Shown here in pieces: positions 42,667 to 53,174 of a DNA stretch of 64,000 bases. Source of the DNA: Symsagittifera roscoffensis (lineage: Eukaryota; Xenacoelomorpha; Acoela; Convolutidae); NCBI RefSeq assembly GCF_963678635.1, contig NC_087063.1, positions 83,871,574 to 83,935,573 on the forward strand. The letters are read 5' to 3'. The notes under the pieces were generated by a model. It did not search any database. It was not told where the DNA came from and saw only the letters and a program-made list of their open reading frames with translations. A program made the position numbers and the translations under genes. Position 1 is the first letter of the stretch, and each line of letters begins with the position of its first letter.

Positions 42667-43195
42667 TGTTCGCCAAACACCAACTTCCATCATCCATCCT
42701 TCGAATTGCAGAAGAACTATTCTAAAAAACTCTGTAAAACCCGGATGGGTGGAACCTGATCTAAACTATATTTTATGATTGGATAATTTAGATATTTTAC
42801 CAATGTAAAGTATTTAATATTAACCAATCATGATCCATCTAACTAACAACCCACTTATTTGTAAGTGCTGAAGTTACTTGTAATTTCAGCACCAGAGAGA
42901 TTTGAATTTAACTTAGAAATTAGTTGGACTCTCCCGAGCACTTCAGCAGCCGCAATAAACCAGTTACCCTAGATCTATTGAGCCTAGCAGAGACTAGTTA
43001 AACAACCTGAGACTAGATAGTATAAGAGTAAGATTAGGATCGGTATTAGACTAAGAAGTTGCACGAATCTATCCGGCCGAAAATAAGATAGCGTGACGAG
43101 CAGACGGTGTACCCTATCCGAAATTACTCTATGAGTTATACACTTCGGTCCTAACTCAAAATACCGGGAAACCATATTTTTATGATTATTATACA
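42667..43195 (+). repeat. Candidate 3' LTR of element 3
   Basis: From TGTTCGCCAAAC to ATTATTATACA, about 529 bp, TG...CA bounded, preceded by a purine tract, with a TATA-like stretch (CTATATTTTATG, about 42765) and AATAAA at 42954-42959. It also has a hairpin TGAGTTA/TAACTCA with an inner CTTCGG, like the leader stem-loops. The partner LTR would be in the 200-N gap, so the boundaries cannot be verified. Confidence 0.35.
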
Positions 43196-44085
43196 GCGAA
43201 AAAATTTATAATTTTTTTTCTTAACAGTCGAATAATTCATTCAGAAATTCCTTACTTACTTCCTTTTGATTTACTTGATAAAGTTTTGCCAAGCTCGGTT
43301 TTTATCAAGTTAAGCAGAAGAGGACTTTTCTGAATGATCATCTGATCGAAAGTATTCCAAAATACAATTTCAAAAAATTAATTGTCTAGTTTGTCTGTTT
43401 GGCCGGTTTTCAGTTTGAGGGATATGTTGACGGGTGCAATACCTTAGCTGTCAATTTGAATTTATTCTTAAATCATGAAAAGGGTGAAAAACGACTCCGG
43501 AATCTTCACTTTATAGATGCCCATAAGCTCTTATGCAAAAACTAACCTCAAACTTAATCTAAAAGAACTCACTACTGTTTGATGGAGATTGATTGCTCAC
43601 TTTCTGGTCCAAAGAGTCCAAGCGTTCATCTACACAAGACTGAAACAAACAAACAAACAAACAAAATCATTAAAGTTTGAAGATTCAGAGACTGCAGAAA
43701 TTCCGAACACCTAGTTTGAAAAAACGTTGGACATTTTTTAAAACAAAAGATCAGAAGTACCAAAACCAGAAGTACCAAAATCAGAAGTACCAAAATCACG
43801 TCGCACGATTTTCGAGTGAAATGCTAGATGCGAATGCCTTTTTAATCGTGACTCAGACTGATTGTAACATTACGCAAAAAAATTTTGGTTTCAAGAAAAA
43901 AAAACAATTTGAATAAAATTTAATTTTGAGCAAAGTATATATTCTTTGACGAACGTGTCATTTTTTGCCAATAAAACCAAACGTTTAATACGATTTCAAA
44001 GTTAACAGATTCAAAGTTTCTATATCATCATAAGAAATTGTGACAACTCAGCCTGTCTTCTATTAGAAGTAAGGTATAGCGTAAA
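43196..44085. other. AT-rich DNA after element 3
   Basis: Holds an (AAAC)n tract at about 43641-43664 and three copies of CAGAAGTACCAAAAT at 43752-43797. No gene supported. Confidence 0.5.
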
Positions 44086-44345
44086 GAAACAAGACTGCTC
44101 GTACAGAGCGAAGCCCTGAATGTTCCGACTGCCTTTTACGGTCTAGAGAGTAAGAATCGTTTTTAAAAAAATTTGTTAAATGTCTCAAATTGGCACTTAC
44201 TGACTTGACTGTCTTTAAACCCTCATATTTTTGTAAAAAATGATCACAGGTGAAATATTTGCTTGAGTTAACAACAATGTCTTTCGAATGATATAAAAAG
44301 ACAACTAGTTAAAAAGTCAAAATTGAACTGGAGATAAAACCATCC
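44086..44345 (+). repeat. R1 copy, internally deleted
   Basis: Head AACAAGACTGCTCGTACAG...GCCCTGAATGTTCCGACTGCC joined to the middle (TGATCACAGGTGAAATAT, CGAATGATATAAAAAG) and broken off before the tail. Confidence 0.7.
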
Positions 44346-46640
44346 TCACCATTCAAAAGATCCCCTTTTTAAAATTTTCCCATAGCATCCGTTTTTGGCT
44401 GACCAACCCTAAACATTATTAAAACGAGCCTTTGTTGTTAAAATTTAGTCATTTTCAAGGGGAGCTTTCAAGGAAATTATGGAATCTTTTGTTTATAAAG
44501 TTCCTAAAAATTGCCTAGGAACGGCATTTTTGCTTGCGGCGCGGAAAATTTTCAACCATTTGCCTGCATTGGCGATATAGGGTTTGTATACTGTTCTGGG
44601 AGCGCTCGAAAAAAAATTTGGTCCACCTAAAAAAGTGGACAACATTTTGGAAATTATATTTTTGGAAAATCCTAGACGCGCCTCTGCTTCTATTTGTTTA
44701 ATAGTTTTGGCCTCATAATTCTTTTAAATTTTTATTTCAAACCTATCTCAAATATTCAGGTACTATTTTCCTTTCTTTGGCAATATTCCAAAAACCAAAA
44801 AATCTGAGCAGAGAATTCATACACTCCTTCGGTTCTCAATATTTTGATCTTTTGTTCGAAGGCATTTGTTTTTCCAACTTTTTGTTTGTTTTTCATCGAA
44901 AGTTTTTAAGCAAGCAAGTTTGAATATGGTTGAGTCTGTAGAAAACTGGACATAGATTCATAAGTAACCCCCGCCTTTAATGGCAGTTTATGCCGTTGGA
45001 ATTTCTTAGCCAAAAACTCAGCCAACCCTCATTACCGTTTTTCTCAGGCACAAAATTAATTCACTACCAAATTAAATTTTTTGTTTATTTGTAAGCTGAA
45101 AAACTGCTCTGAAGCTTTAAAAGAGCTAAATTTTTTTGATTTGTTGTCGAGATGCAAAAAAAACATATGTAAGTAGAAAACTGACCGTTTTTTTGTCTTT
45201 TAAATTATTCTTAAACTGTATCTAGAGCAGTTTTGTATTTTTCAGACAAATCACCCTGACTTTTGGTACATCAGATTTCATTGTGGCAAAACTTTACTTT
45301 GAATTTTTCAACTTCTGAAACGAGTTTTTCTGAAAATCAATATGCAAGCAGACCACGAGCTGATTATGAATTAACTTGCTTAAGCTTTTCTCAATTCCTT
45401 TTTGCAAAACTATAGTCGGACTAAATTTGAATTTTGCACAGCAAATCGCTTTTATTATAATTTGATTATCGAGTCGATTAACTTGTTTATGGGTTTATTT
45501 TCTCTCGGTAATTGAAAATATTAAATTCGAAAAAAGGCGTAATTAATGCCAGAAAAAAGTGATGAACGTCAGCATCAGGGTAAAAGTGTTACTGAGGAAG
45601 TAACTAGTCTAAGAAAAACGTTAAGAAACCGGCCAAGGTAATCATCTAGTGAAACTTCATTAGAATAAAACGTGAAGGGTCCGATTTCTTAAAACTTTTT
45701 AATCTTATATGGTGGGTTGCTGTTCAAGTCGGTTTTGATTACTTCAAAGAAAAATCACATGGGTTTAAACGAGTATGCTAAAGCGGTGGTGTCCCTCATG
45801 ATAGAGGGACCGAATGTTGAAACATTATTTCCATTTATTTTCAGCCAATCAGAATTGAGTATTCAAAAATCTTACAGAAATCGCAAAATCTCAAAGAAGA
45901 AGAATAAATCTAGGCCATAAAAATATTTTTGGCCGATTAGAAAGTGAGCGGATACATAAACTTTCGAATATTGTGAAATTGAAGTCTTCCAATGGAAAAA
46001 CGTACAACCGATTCACGAAAAGTAGAAAATAAAACAAAAAATTTTCATGGAAAAACGTACAATAATTTAAGAAAAAACTTAAAAAATAAAACAAAAACTT
46101 TTTGCTTATCCGCACAAATTGTAACGATTCTAATTGGTTGAACGTTTTCCATTATTTGGACCCTCCATGATAAGAATACCTACCTGTTAAAGCTCTTTAA
46201 ATCATGATGCAATTACTATGAAGCTAATTCGAAAAAGTTTTGCGTTAAAAAAAATTGGTACGAAGTTTTTGCTAATCAGATTCAAATTAACAGAATACTA
46301 TTTTTATATTTCTGCATTTGGAAATTTTTGTGCCGCCCTAACTGGCTGCTCTTGTTTTGTTTTGTTTGTGATTTCTATGAAAATTGGTCGAAAGACTTCC
46401 AAAAAATAGTTGAAGCTCAGTTTTGACATATTCGTCCGTTTCCATTAGTGCCGAACAGAACTGGCAGACTTAATATAACCGATTAAATATTCATTCAATT
46501 TCAGGGGGGGGGATTACTTTTTGAAATTCTAAATTAGGTACACATCTATCCAGAAAGAGTTTTTCAAGGAAATGAAATGTTGAGACATTCAAAAATTTTC
46601 CCTGGTTGAGACAATTTTGAGAGACGAAACATTCAAAGGT
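44346..46640. other. Non-coding AT-rich stretch
   Basis: No gene could be supported. A perfect 7-bp hairpin GTCCCTC/GAGGGAC lies at about 45790-45809. A short ATG-initiated frame at 45546-45637 ends in AAG/GTAATC, but no partner exon was found. Confidence 0.45.
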
Positions 46641-46652
46641 TTTCCCAAAAAT

Positions 46653-46889
46653 TTAGCTGTATGCGAAAATTTCATTTGAGTTTGATCCAAAATAGGTCAC
46701 CTTTGCGACGCCGACGTTGCTCAAGACTCCTTCCTTCCACAATGTATCCATTTTCCGGGTTGACAAAATGGTACACTTTGCAGCTCCAGTGCATAATTTC
46801 ATTTCGATTCTGGTCACTTTAACTGTACAAAACACAATGTCCTTCAATAGGAACCCGGCAACCAGTCCTGCTTCTGCTTGATTCACCAG
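46653..46889 (-). CDS. Host gene B, last exon (small secreted protein)
   Basis: Acceptor ATATTTTAG/CTG, open for 78 codons to TAA at 46653-46655. Begins LVNQAEAGLVAGFLLKDIVF and ends SNSNEIFAYS, with three Cys and alternating polar/apolar residues suggesting beta structure. GC content is higher than the flanks. It joins in phase 0 to the signal-peptide exon at 52372-52313. Other exons could lie in the 5.4-kb interval. No family recognised. Confidence 0.5.
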   Translation of the reverse strand: MVNQAEAGLVAGFLLKDIVFCTVKVTRIEMKLCTGAAKCTILSTRKMDTLWKEGVLSNVGVAKVTYFGSNSNEIFAYS

Positions 46890-48689
46890 CTAAAATATAT
46901 GACAGATGCAAAAGTTATTCAATCAATCATGTGAGATACACTCTTGCTGTCTCGAGAATGGAGCGCATTTACTCCTCGGTGCTGCTTGGCAATCCTAAAA
47001 ATGGAAATCAGATTGAACACTTGATGTCTGTGGAAAAAGATCGCCGAAGTTTTAGATGAATTCTACTTTCTAGTATTTGTTGAAATGGTATCAATAATTA
47101 TATGATTCAACTTGGTTTTATCTCATAAACTTTCATATAAAGTTTGAGCTTCGTTGCACTGTTCTTTGAGAAAACATAGGCGTTGAAAGTTGTGGCCACA
47201 TTAAAAAATTACCCTGTATTTTTCTGTATATAATCGATTTTATTTGATTTTGACACCGCGGAATACATTTATTTTTTTGTGCTATGACTTATTTGATTTT
47301 GTTGTCTAGCAGGGAGTACAAATCATGATATCACATCTAATCATTCAATTGGTATTGTCCATTTTTTTAAATTTTTTTTCAATAGCATAATTAATTGAAG
47401 CTTTAAGCGAACTCTAAACTGAGGTGGCCAATCTGAAGGCCATTATTTTCCCCGCCTCTGAAGTCACAAGGTCAATTGAGATTATATTATAAATAATTTG
47501 GTTCATTTTGGTAACTAAACAAGGCGCTGATTGGACACTTTACTCATATGGCTCGTTTTTGTTGGTTCGTTTGTTCACATATGGGCAAATTTCATAATGT
47601 GCTTCGGGACGTAGTTGACCATGATTATCGCTGTATAAGCCCATAGGCTGTCAAATATGGCCCGAAAGTATGGACAATTTGCGAGGCTTTGTTTAGGAAG
47701 CGTCGTCTAATGTTTTCCTTCTTCCATCAGTAGCCGTATGATAAACTCACTAGGAAGATCTTATTTGTGTTGAGCTGGCAGCTAAAAACCAGCAGGGCTT
47801 GAAACCCGATCTGATTATTTGTGCAACATTATTATCCTGAAAATTGTCTAATAGACCTTAGACAGTCGGCAACAATTTGCGGCAAGTGTGGGGGCAGATT
47901 AGGGGAACAGCAGTGAACTTGTCGTACCCTCGGGGCGCCATCTCGTTATCGTCAATCAAATCGGATCATAAAGAAACAATAACATTTTTTATTTATAGCC
48001 CTTTCTCACGTTACGTCACAAAAACAGAAGGAAAAAAGATTCAAACTGTGAAAAAAGTATTTGACTTAAGATCAGCTTAGCTCTAAAAAGTAAGATGGTT
48101 TTGCGTCCAAATGGGGTTTTTTAGCTTTCGTATTGACAACTTTCCAAAAACAAGTTTTAGCTATTAGTTTTGGATAAAATAGGCGGCACCCCCGATTAAT
48201 CGGCTGGCAATATTGAGTTGAATGTTTGTACATGTTTGGCCCACAGCGTCTGAATGGAGTGTAAATTGCAAACTGACTGCTGCTGTTTCTAAAATTACCC
48301 CGAGAAACACTCAACTTTTTCCCTGACTTAGACCGCCGCTGAATATTTCTTTTTGGTTCAAATTATCGACCCTGGAAATAATCGCAGGGAAAACAAAAGT
48401 TTCAGCTGTTAAAAATGAGGCCAAACGAATGATGAAAAACACAAGGAAAAAAATTATGACGATACACGGAATTATTACAGCTTGAAAATTTGAGTCAATA
48501 AAAACCGTTTCGATATGCCTTCAATGGGTTCTCCAATTTCTCAAACTCAAATCGAAACGAGAAAAATCAACAATTTAAGAGAGTCCTTCTATTTTTTTCA
48601 TGTGTTTCCTCTATCATGTTATGATTGCTCCGACCATTTGAAAAATTTGAAGGATTTTTGTATTCGTATCTTTTAGTTTTTTTATTTAA

Positions 48690-48850
48690 AAATTTTTCCA
48701 CGCATAATCAGCAACCACAAATGTTCATCAGAATATGTTGATGGATATATCATATAAAAGCCCTTTCAGTCGTGATTCTAACGACAATTAAAAACATTGA
48801 AAAAGTTGTTTCAGTGTCAAGAAAACCCGGTTTTAAAATTTTCATGTTTG
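48690..48850 (+). repeat. Copy of repeat family R3
   Basis: Matches the units at 62500-63190: CATAATCAGCAACCACAAATG, then GATTCTAACGACAATT...GAAAAAGTTG...AAACCCGGTTTTAAAATTTTCATG. Confidence 0.5.
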
Positions 48851-48969
48851 ATGCAGCCATGAATTTCAGCTATCGTTGTGATGTCGGTTCCTATTTGTTA
48901 AAAATATCAAAATTCACATGCGAAAAAGTTTTTTAAAACCCATCCGCGTCTAAATTCTTCATTGGTTCA

Positions 48970-49330
48970 ACTGCAAACTGCATCCAGCGAGCATGAGTTT
49001 TAATCAATTATAATGGATTCATGAGACTAAATTAATCATTAGCCAAAACAAATGTAAGGTTCAGACCAAAAAAATGATATATTGTTATTATAATCAAGTA
49101 ATTACGAGAAAACTAATCCATTTTTGGCAAGGACATCGACTATTTTGGTCAAGATAATCCATTTTAATCGATTATTTTACAAACAAAAACAATTTAAAAT
49201 TCATTTAATATGTGATAATCCAATTAATGCAAAAATCAATTTTAGTTAAAAATCATTGTACTAAGAAGTGCAAGGATTATTTATTTTTTTTAGTGCAAAA
49301 ATCAATTTTTATTCAAAAAAATCTATGCAA
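48970..49330. repeat. ATCGAT/ATAATCCATT-rich block
   Basis: Phrases AATCAATTATAATGGATT and ATAATCCATTTTAATCGATT resemble the subterminal regions of the TIR element at 23353-25478, without its terminal 41 bp. Probably a diverged or truncated relative. Confidence 0.45.
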
Positions 49331-49379
49331 TTTTTATTCAAAAAAATCTATGCAAAAAAATCTATGTCTCTTAGATTTA

Positions 49380-49496
49380 TAACAAGCAAAAATTAAAAAG
49401 TCCCCCACCCCTTTTCCCCTACGTTTAATCCCCCTACCCCTTCCCCTCCACTTTTCCAGTCCCCCAGTCCCTCCATTTTACCAGTCCCATAACCCC

Positions 49497-49531
<35 letters not shown>

Positions 49532-49537
49532 CCCCCC
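49380..49537. repeat. C-rich low-complexity tract with (TCC)n and 18 C
   Basis: Pyrimidine-only stretch of CCCC-T phrases, a (CCT)n run and an 18-C homopolymer ending at 49537. Confidence 0.9.
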
Positions 49538-50009
49538 AACACCCAAATTGGATTTAACCCATTGTTCATGAATTTTAATCAATGAGTTTGTTGTTTTATA
49601 GATACTGATTTCAGTATATTCGATTATAAAAATTGAATTATTATTCTACAATAGTTCAGATTAGAGAGAAGATAATTTTTTTCAAGAACAGTAAGCAAAT
49701 TCTTCCTACATAGACATCATTCAGTAACATAAGTTCATTTGTCATTGCAACCGTGTTCTTAACTGAGGAATGAGCAATGCTTCTTGTTTGAAGTTTTCCT
49801 CAAGAACAGAAAAATCATGAGAATATTTCAGCTCTTGCAGAAAAAAAGCTATTCTAAAACTACTGAGCTCTGATTTCACGACTGCAGTTTGAGGCCAATT
49901 CGACAAATATTAGTTTGAAAGTTTAATAATCGTAAAAAGTTTCTTTCATATTTTATTCAATTTATCCTCCACGGTGATGTAAACTACAAAAATATCTTTT
50001 TAGCGTCTT

Positions 50010-50310
50010 GTACCTAAATAATACGTAAATTATCTGCCTCAATGCAATTTGAGCGCATTAATTGCATGCTTACGAGTGTTATGACTTGAGAGCGCAATAA
50101 GTAAAATGCGTTAATTATCACAAAATTGGCCAAACTAGAAATTTTCAAAGCCCTATAAATTTACAAAATGATCAATGGGAAATTTTTTTACACTTGAGCC
50201 CCAGGCAACAAAATTTTTCAGATGGTGTAATAAAACTCTGTCAAAATGCTTAGGTAAAAAGTTGACAATTAAGAAAAGAAGGCTGCTCGTATCAGGGCAA
50301 AGCCCTGAAT
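50010..50310 (+). repeat. R1, diverged 3' half preceding a complete unit
   Basis: GCGTTAATTATCACAAAATTGGCC...AAATGATCAATGGG...GATGGTGTAATAAAACTCTGTCAAAATG: recognisable R1 order, followed directly by the next R1 head. Confidence 0.6.
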
Positions 50311-50837
50311 GTTCCGACTGCCTTTTAAGGTTTATGAAGCAGTAATAACATTGAAAAATTCAAGGAATTAAGACAAAATGAAAAAAAAAATTCTAAAATT
50401 TGAATTTTTTAATGAAAATCATCCCCCACACGCCATATAAAGTACAAAGGGATAGATTTTGCTCCTTGTAACAAACCAATTATGGCGATTAAGCTTCTTT
50501 TCACCAATTTGGAACGAGTTCTAAGACGGATTAATTCACCGCTTACGCGTTAATAGGGCGAATTATATCGCGCGTTAATTGTCCCAAATTGGCCAAAATG
50601 GCAATCTTTGAACCCCCGTAACTTTACGAAATATGATCACAGGTCAAATATCTTTCAAATTGAGCTCAGGACATCAATACCTTTCGAATGATATTAGAAA
50701 ATTCCGTCAAAAATGGCTAGTTAAAAATTCAACATTTTTCTGAAGAAAAAAAAACCCACCCGAGCATAAATATCGAATATCGAGCACAAATATCGAGCAC
50801 AAATATCGTATATCGATATCGTATCGAAAGACGGAAC
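50311..50837 (+). repeat. R1, best complete copy (527 bp)
   Basis: GTTCCGACTGCCTTTTAAGG to ATCGAAAGACGGAAC, with inverted GTTCCG ends. Directly upstream is the conserved hairpin CAGGGC-AAA-GCCCTG. Landmark order: TACAAAGGGATAGATTT, AATTCACCGCTTACGCG, AATTGTCCCAAATTGGCC, GATCACAGGTCAAAT, CCGTCAAAAATGGCTAG, ACCCACCCGAGC. Near the tail is a short tandem ATATCGAGCACAA. Non-coding, probably a non-autonomous mobile repeat. Confidence 0.8.
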
Positions 50838-51404
50838 AAAAGAAAAATTAACCCAATTATAAGATTGCGCTTTTTCTTTAAGGCTGAAACAAAAATAGTT
50901 TCCAATGTTTTAATTTTTTTTGAGTATTTTACAGCTTTTTGTGAGCTCAAAAGTAGAATCGCTTGTTAAAAGCAAAAGTTAGTCAAATGCTGCAATTGAA
51001 AATTGATCGACAAGCTAAACTTATGAAAACAAGACTGCTCAAAAAAATTACAACTTTTTTTCAATTTTGAGCTCAGACAAAAATTTCGGTCAAAGTTTGC
51101 AACTTAAAAAATTTTGGCAAGCATCCAATCCGAGCACAAACATTTCGTCGCTTTCTTTGAAAGCCAAAACAACAAGTAAAAAATAGTTCAATTTGACAAA
51201 CACTGTCTTTTCTCTTCGCGAGTGAGCCACGATTTCGTCTCTTCATTTTACTTCGCCGAATGTCGAATTTGAATTTTCAGATACAGCAGAGTTTAATTTC
51301 AATCTTCGAAGCAGAATCACTTGAATAAACGTATGGTCCTGTATTTGGCTTTTCACAAAGTTAAACTCGTGAGTTAAGGAGCTCCTAACTCTACTTTTTT
51401 TCTC

Positions 51405-51515
51405 CACTTATTGTTCCGACTTTCGATACGAAAGTAACGGAATATTTGTGCTCGGGTGGGTTTTTTTCTTTTTAACTAGCCATTTTTGACGGAATTTTTT
51501 TAGATCACATTTTAT
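51405..51515 (-). repeat. R1 tail, inverted fragment
   Basis: GTTCCGACTTTCGATACG, then AAAGTAACGGAATATTTGTG and GCTCGGGTGGG...GCCATTTTTGACGG. Contains the palindrome ACTTTCGATACGAAAGT. Confidence 0.75.
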
Positions 51516-51939
51516 ATATATATAATTGACTTTTAAGGGCTTTGTTGGATACTCATTTAATTATTTTATTTACAGATAACATTTAAACTTTCTAGACTAT
51601 CAATTAATAGGAAAATAGTTGAACAAAAATTTTACAAATGCTTTTTATTTGAGTTTTTCTTTTTTAATGTTTGGCTTGAAAATCGTTCATGATGATATCT
51701 AATATTTAAGTTCTACTCTCATTACAGCGGGAACCTTTAGTTTTGAAACATTTGAAAGGAAGTCCCTTAAACGCAATAGTTTGCTGTAAAAATTTCACCT
51801 CCTGGAGTCATTCTTGCTCTTTGTAGCTCTTATGGAAGTTTTCTTGAGTATATAACTTTGATCAGGCTTCGAAACAAAAAAAAATAGTTTAGTTAAATCA
51901 GTTTTGTTGAGATTTTTTCATTTTTTTTCTTTTAGTTGA

Positions 51940-52060
51940 AAATCCATATATTCCATTTACGTATCTAAATGGGCTATCGTAAATCGATTTCTATACAGTA
52001 TATTATCTGTAAAAAAATCGATTTAAATCGGTTTCAATCTCAACTTAGGACGAGATGTCC
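51940..52060. repeat. ATCGAT-rich fragment sharing a core with 5162-5191
   Basis: The stretch ATTTACGTATCTAAATGGGC and following bases is the reverse complement of 5162-5191, followed by AAATCGATTT phrases. Confidence 0.6.
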
Positions 52061-52312
52061 TAGTTTTTCAAGCAATTTTTGAAACGTATAAAATAAATGG
52101 GCAGGTTTTTACTAGCCTTTTTTTGTTGACACAAGCATTTCACCGAAAAAAATTATGAAAATGTTTTTTTTTTCAACTTCTTTTTGCGCAAAAAGAAACA
52201 ATTATAGGCAGATAGTTACCCCAAACACCGGAGTAAAAAAAAACTAAACTTTCATACAAATATCTATATTTAGAACAGCAAGCATATTCTCTGTTTAGGA
52301 AGATCGACTTAC

Positions 52313-52372
52313 CAGCTGCGGAATGAAAGCAAATGAAATAAATGCCAATAAAAAAGCTCTAAATGAAGTCAT
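52313..52372 (-). CDS. Host gene B, first exon (signal peptide)
   Basis: ATG at 52372-52370, 20 codons (MTSFRAFLLAFISFAFIPQL), donor CAGCTG/GTAAGT. The hydrophobic stretch after an Arg is a typical signal peptide, so the product should be secreted. Phase 0 fits the exon at 46889-46653, giving a 98-aa precursor. Donor quality is high; the pairing with that distant exon is inference. Confidence 0.5.
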
Positions 52373-52853
52373 GTTGATGGAACGGCCCTGACGTAGATAG
52401 TTTTTGCGAGTAACTTTCGCGATAAGCTCTGCAGATGTAAAATTTTGCGGTTAAACTTGGTAAAAAAAAGTTCCTAATACTTTTTTCTATTGTACCTAAT
52501 CAGAAATAAATTATTCTTATATAAATAAAATCAAAGCTACTTCGATGATGATATGGGTTGTACTAATAATCAAAGAAGATATTATTTTTGAATCTCAACA
52601 ATTTAATTTCAATTAAAGTATTACCGATTTGTTTTTTCTATGTTAAATAACTTTAGATTAAGTTCTATTAAAATTCAATCAGTTTAAATCTCGAATTGGA
52701 TAAAGCACTTTTAGATATTGTATCATTAATTAGGAACTGTCATTATGGGTGTCAGGGCTTCCTGGAATCTAGCTTCATTTATGAATTTGGAAAACCCAGT
52801 TGATTGAATTGGCCAATCAGCGAGCTGGAAAAGAGACTGAGGAGTAGGGGTAA

Positions 52854-53174
52854 ATGAAAGATAGTATTGGTGAAAGATCCAGCTGTGATCCAAATTTGCT
52901 CATAAATATGCGACATAAAACTGCTGTTTTACAAGCTGTCCGGAACAACACCTCAAACACTCCGGCTTCAGAGAACCGGCGACATTGGCCGGATTTGAAA
53001 CTGTTTCTGTTCAAATTAAACTTTCCAAAATGTAAAGCTCCTCAAATGCCTGAAAGTCTAAACATTTCTATTGATCTAATGATCATATATCAGCCATATC
53101 TGGAAGAAGAAGAACTGACAACGCAGATACAACAAAAGATACACGAAGTTGAGTCCAAAGCTGAAAGCCAATAA
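52854..53174 (+). CDS. Hypothetical ORF, 106 aa
   Basis: ATG follows a TAA directly. GC content is higher than the flanks. The sequence looks protein-like: NNTSNTPASENRRHWPDLKL, then a basic patch, then an acidic helical C-terminus (EEEELTTQIQQKIHEVESKA). It could be a single exon or part of a spliced gene, since AG sites precede several segments. Not recognised. Confidence 0.35.
   Translation: MKDSIGERSSCDPNLLINMRHKTAVLQAVRNNTSNTPASENRRHWPDLKLFLFKLNFPKCKAPQMPESLNISIDLMIIYQPYLEEEELTTQIQQKIHEVESKAESQ

Larger units (their letters stand above)
26632..43195 (+). mobile_element. Complex retrovirus-like Ty3/Gypsy element (element 3), about 16.5 kb
   Basis: One strand-asymmetric, G-poor block holding leader, ORF-A, ORF-B, Gag/protease, Pol, a spliced membrane protein, a Met-less Pro/Gln/Ser/Thr-rich ORF, Env-like gene, 601-aa ORF-C, a 3' intron and a probable LTR. 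RT, RNase H and integrase motifs place it in Ty3/Gypsy (Metaviridae). Typical members are 5-9 kb with at most gag, pol and env, so this one is about twice as long and carries up to five extra reading frames. Gag/protease and Env are broken, so this copy is not autonomous. The 5' end is hidden in the gap. Confidence 0.85.

Noticed and set aside
45546-45637. Possible first exon (ATG, charged 30 codons, AAG/GTAATC)
   Set aside because: No phase-compatible second exon was found nearby; too short to support alone.
46925-47005. Possible minus-strand exon (IAKQHRGVNALHSRDSKS)
   Set aside because: The acceptor is plausible but the frame ends shortly afterwards and fits neither gene B exon in phase.
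48072-48314. 80-codon minus-strand frame with several Cys, considered as an internal exon of gene B
   Set aside because: The acceptor phase does not fit the signal-peptide exon and GC content is not raised throughout.
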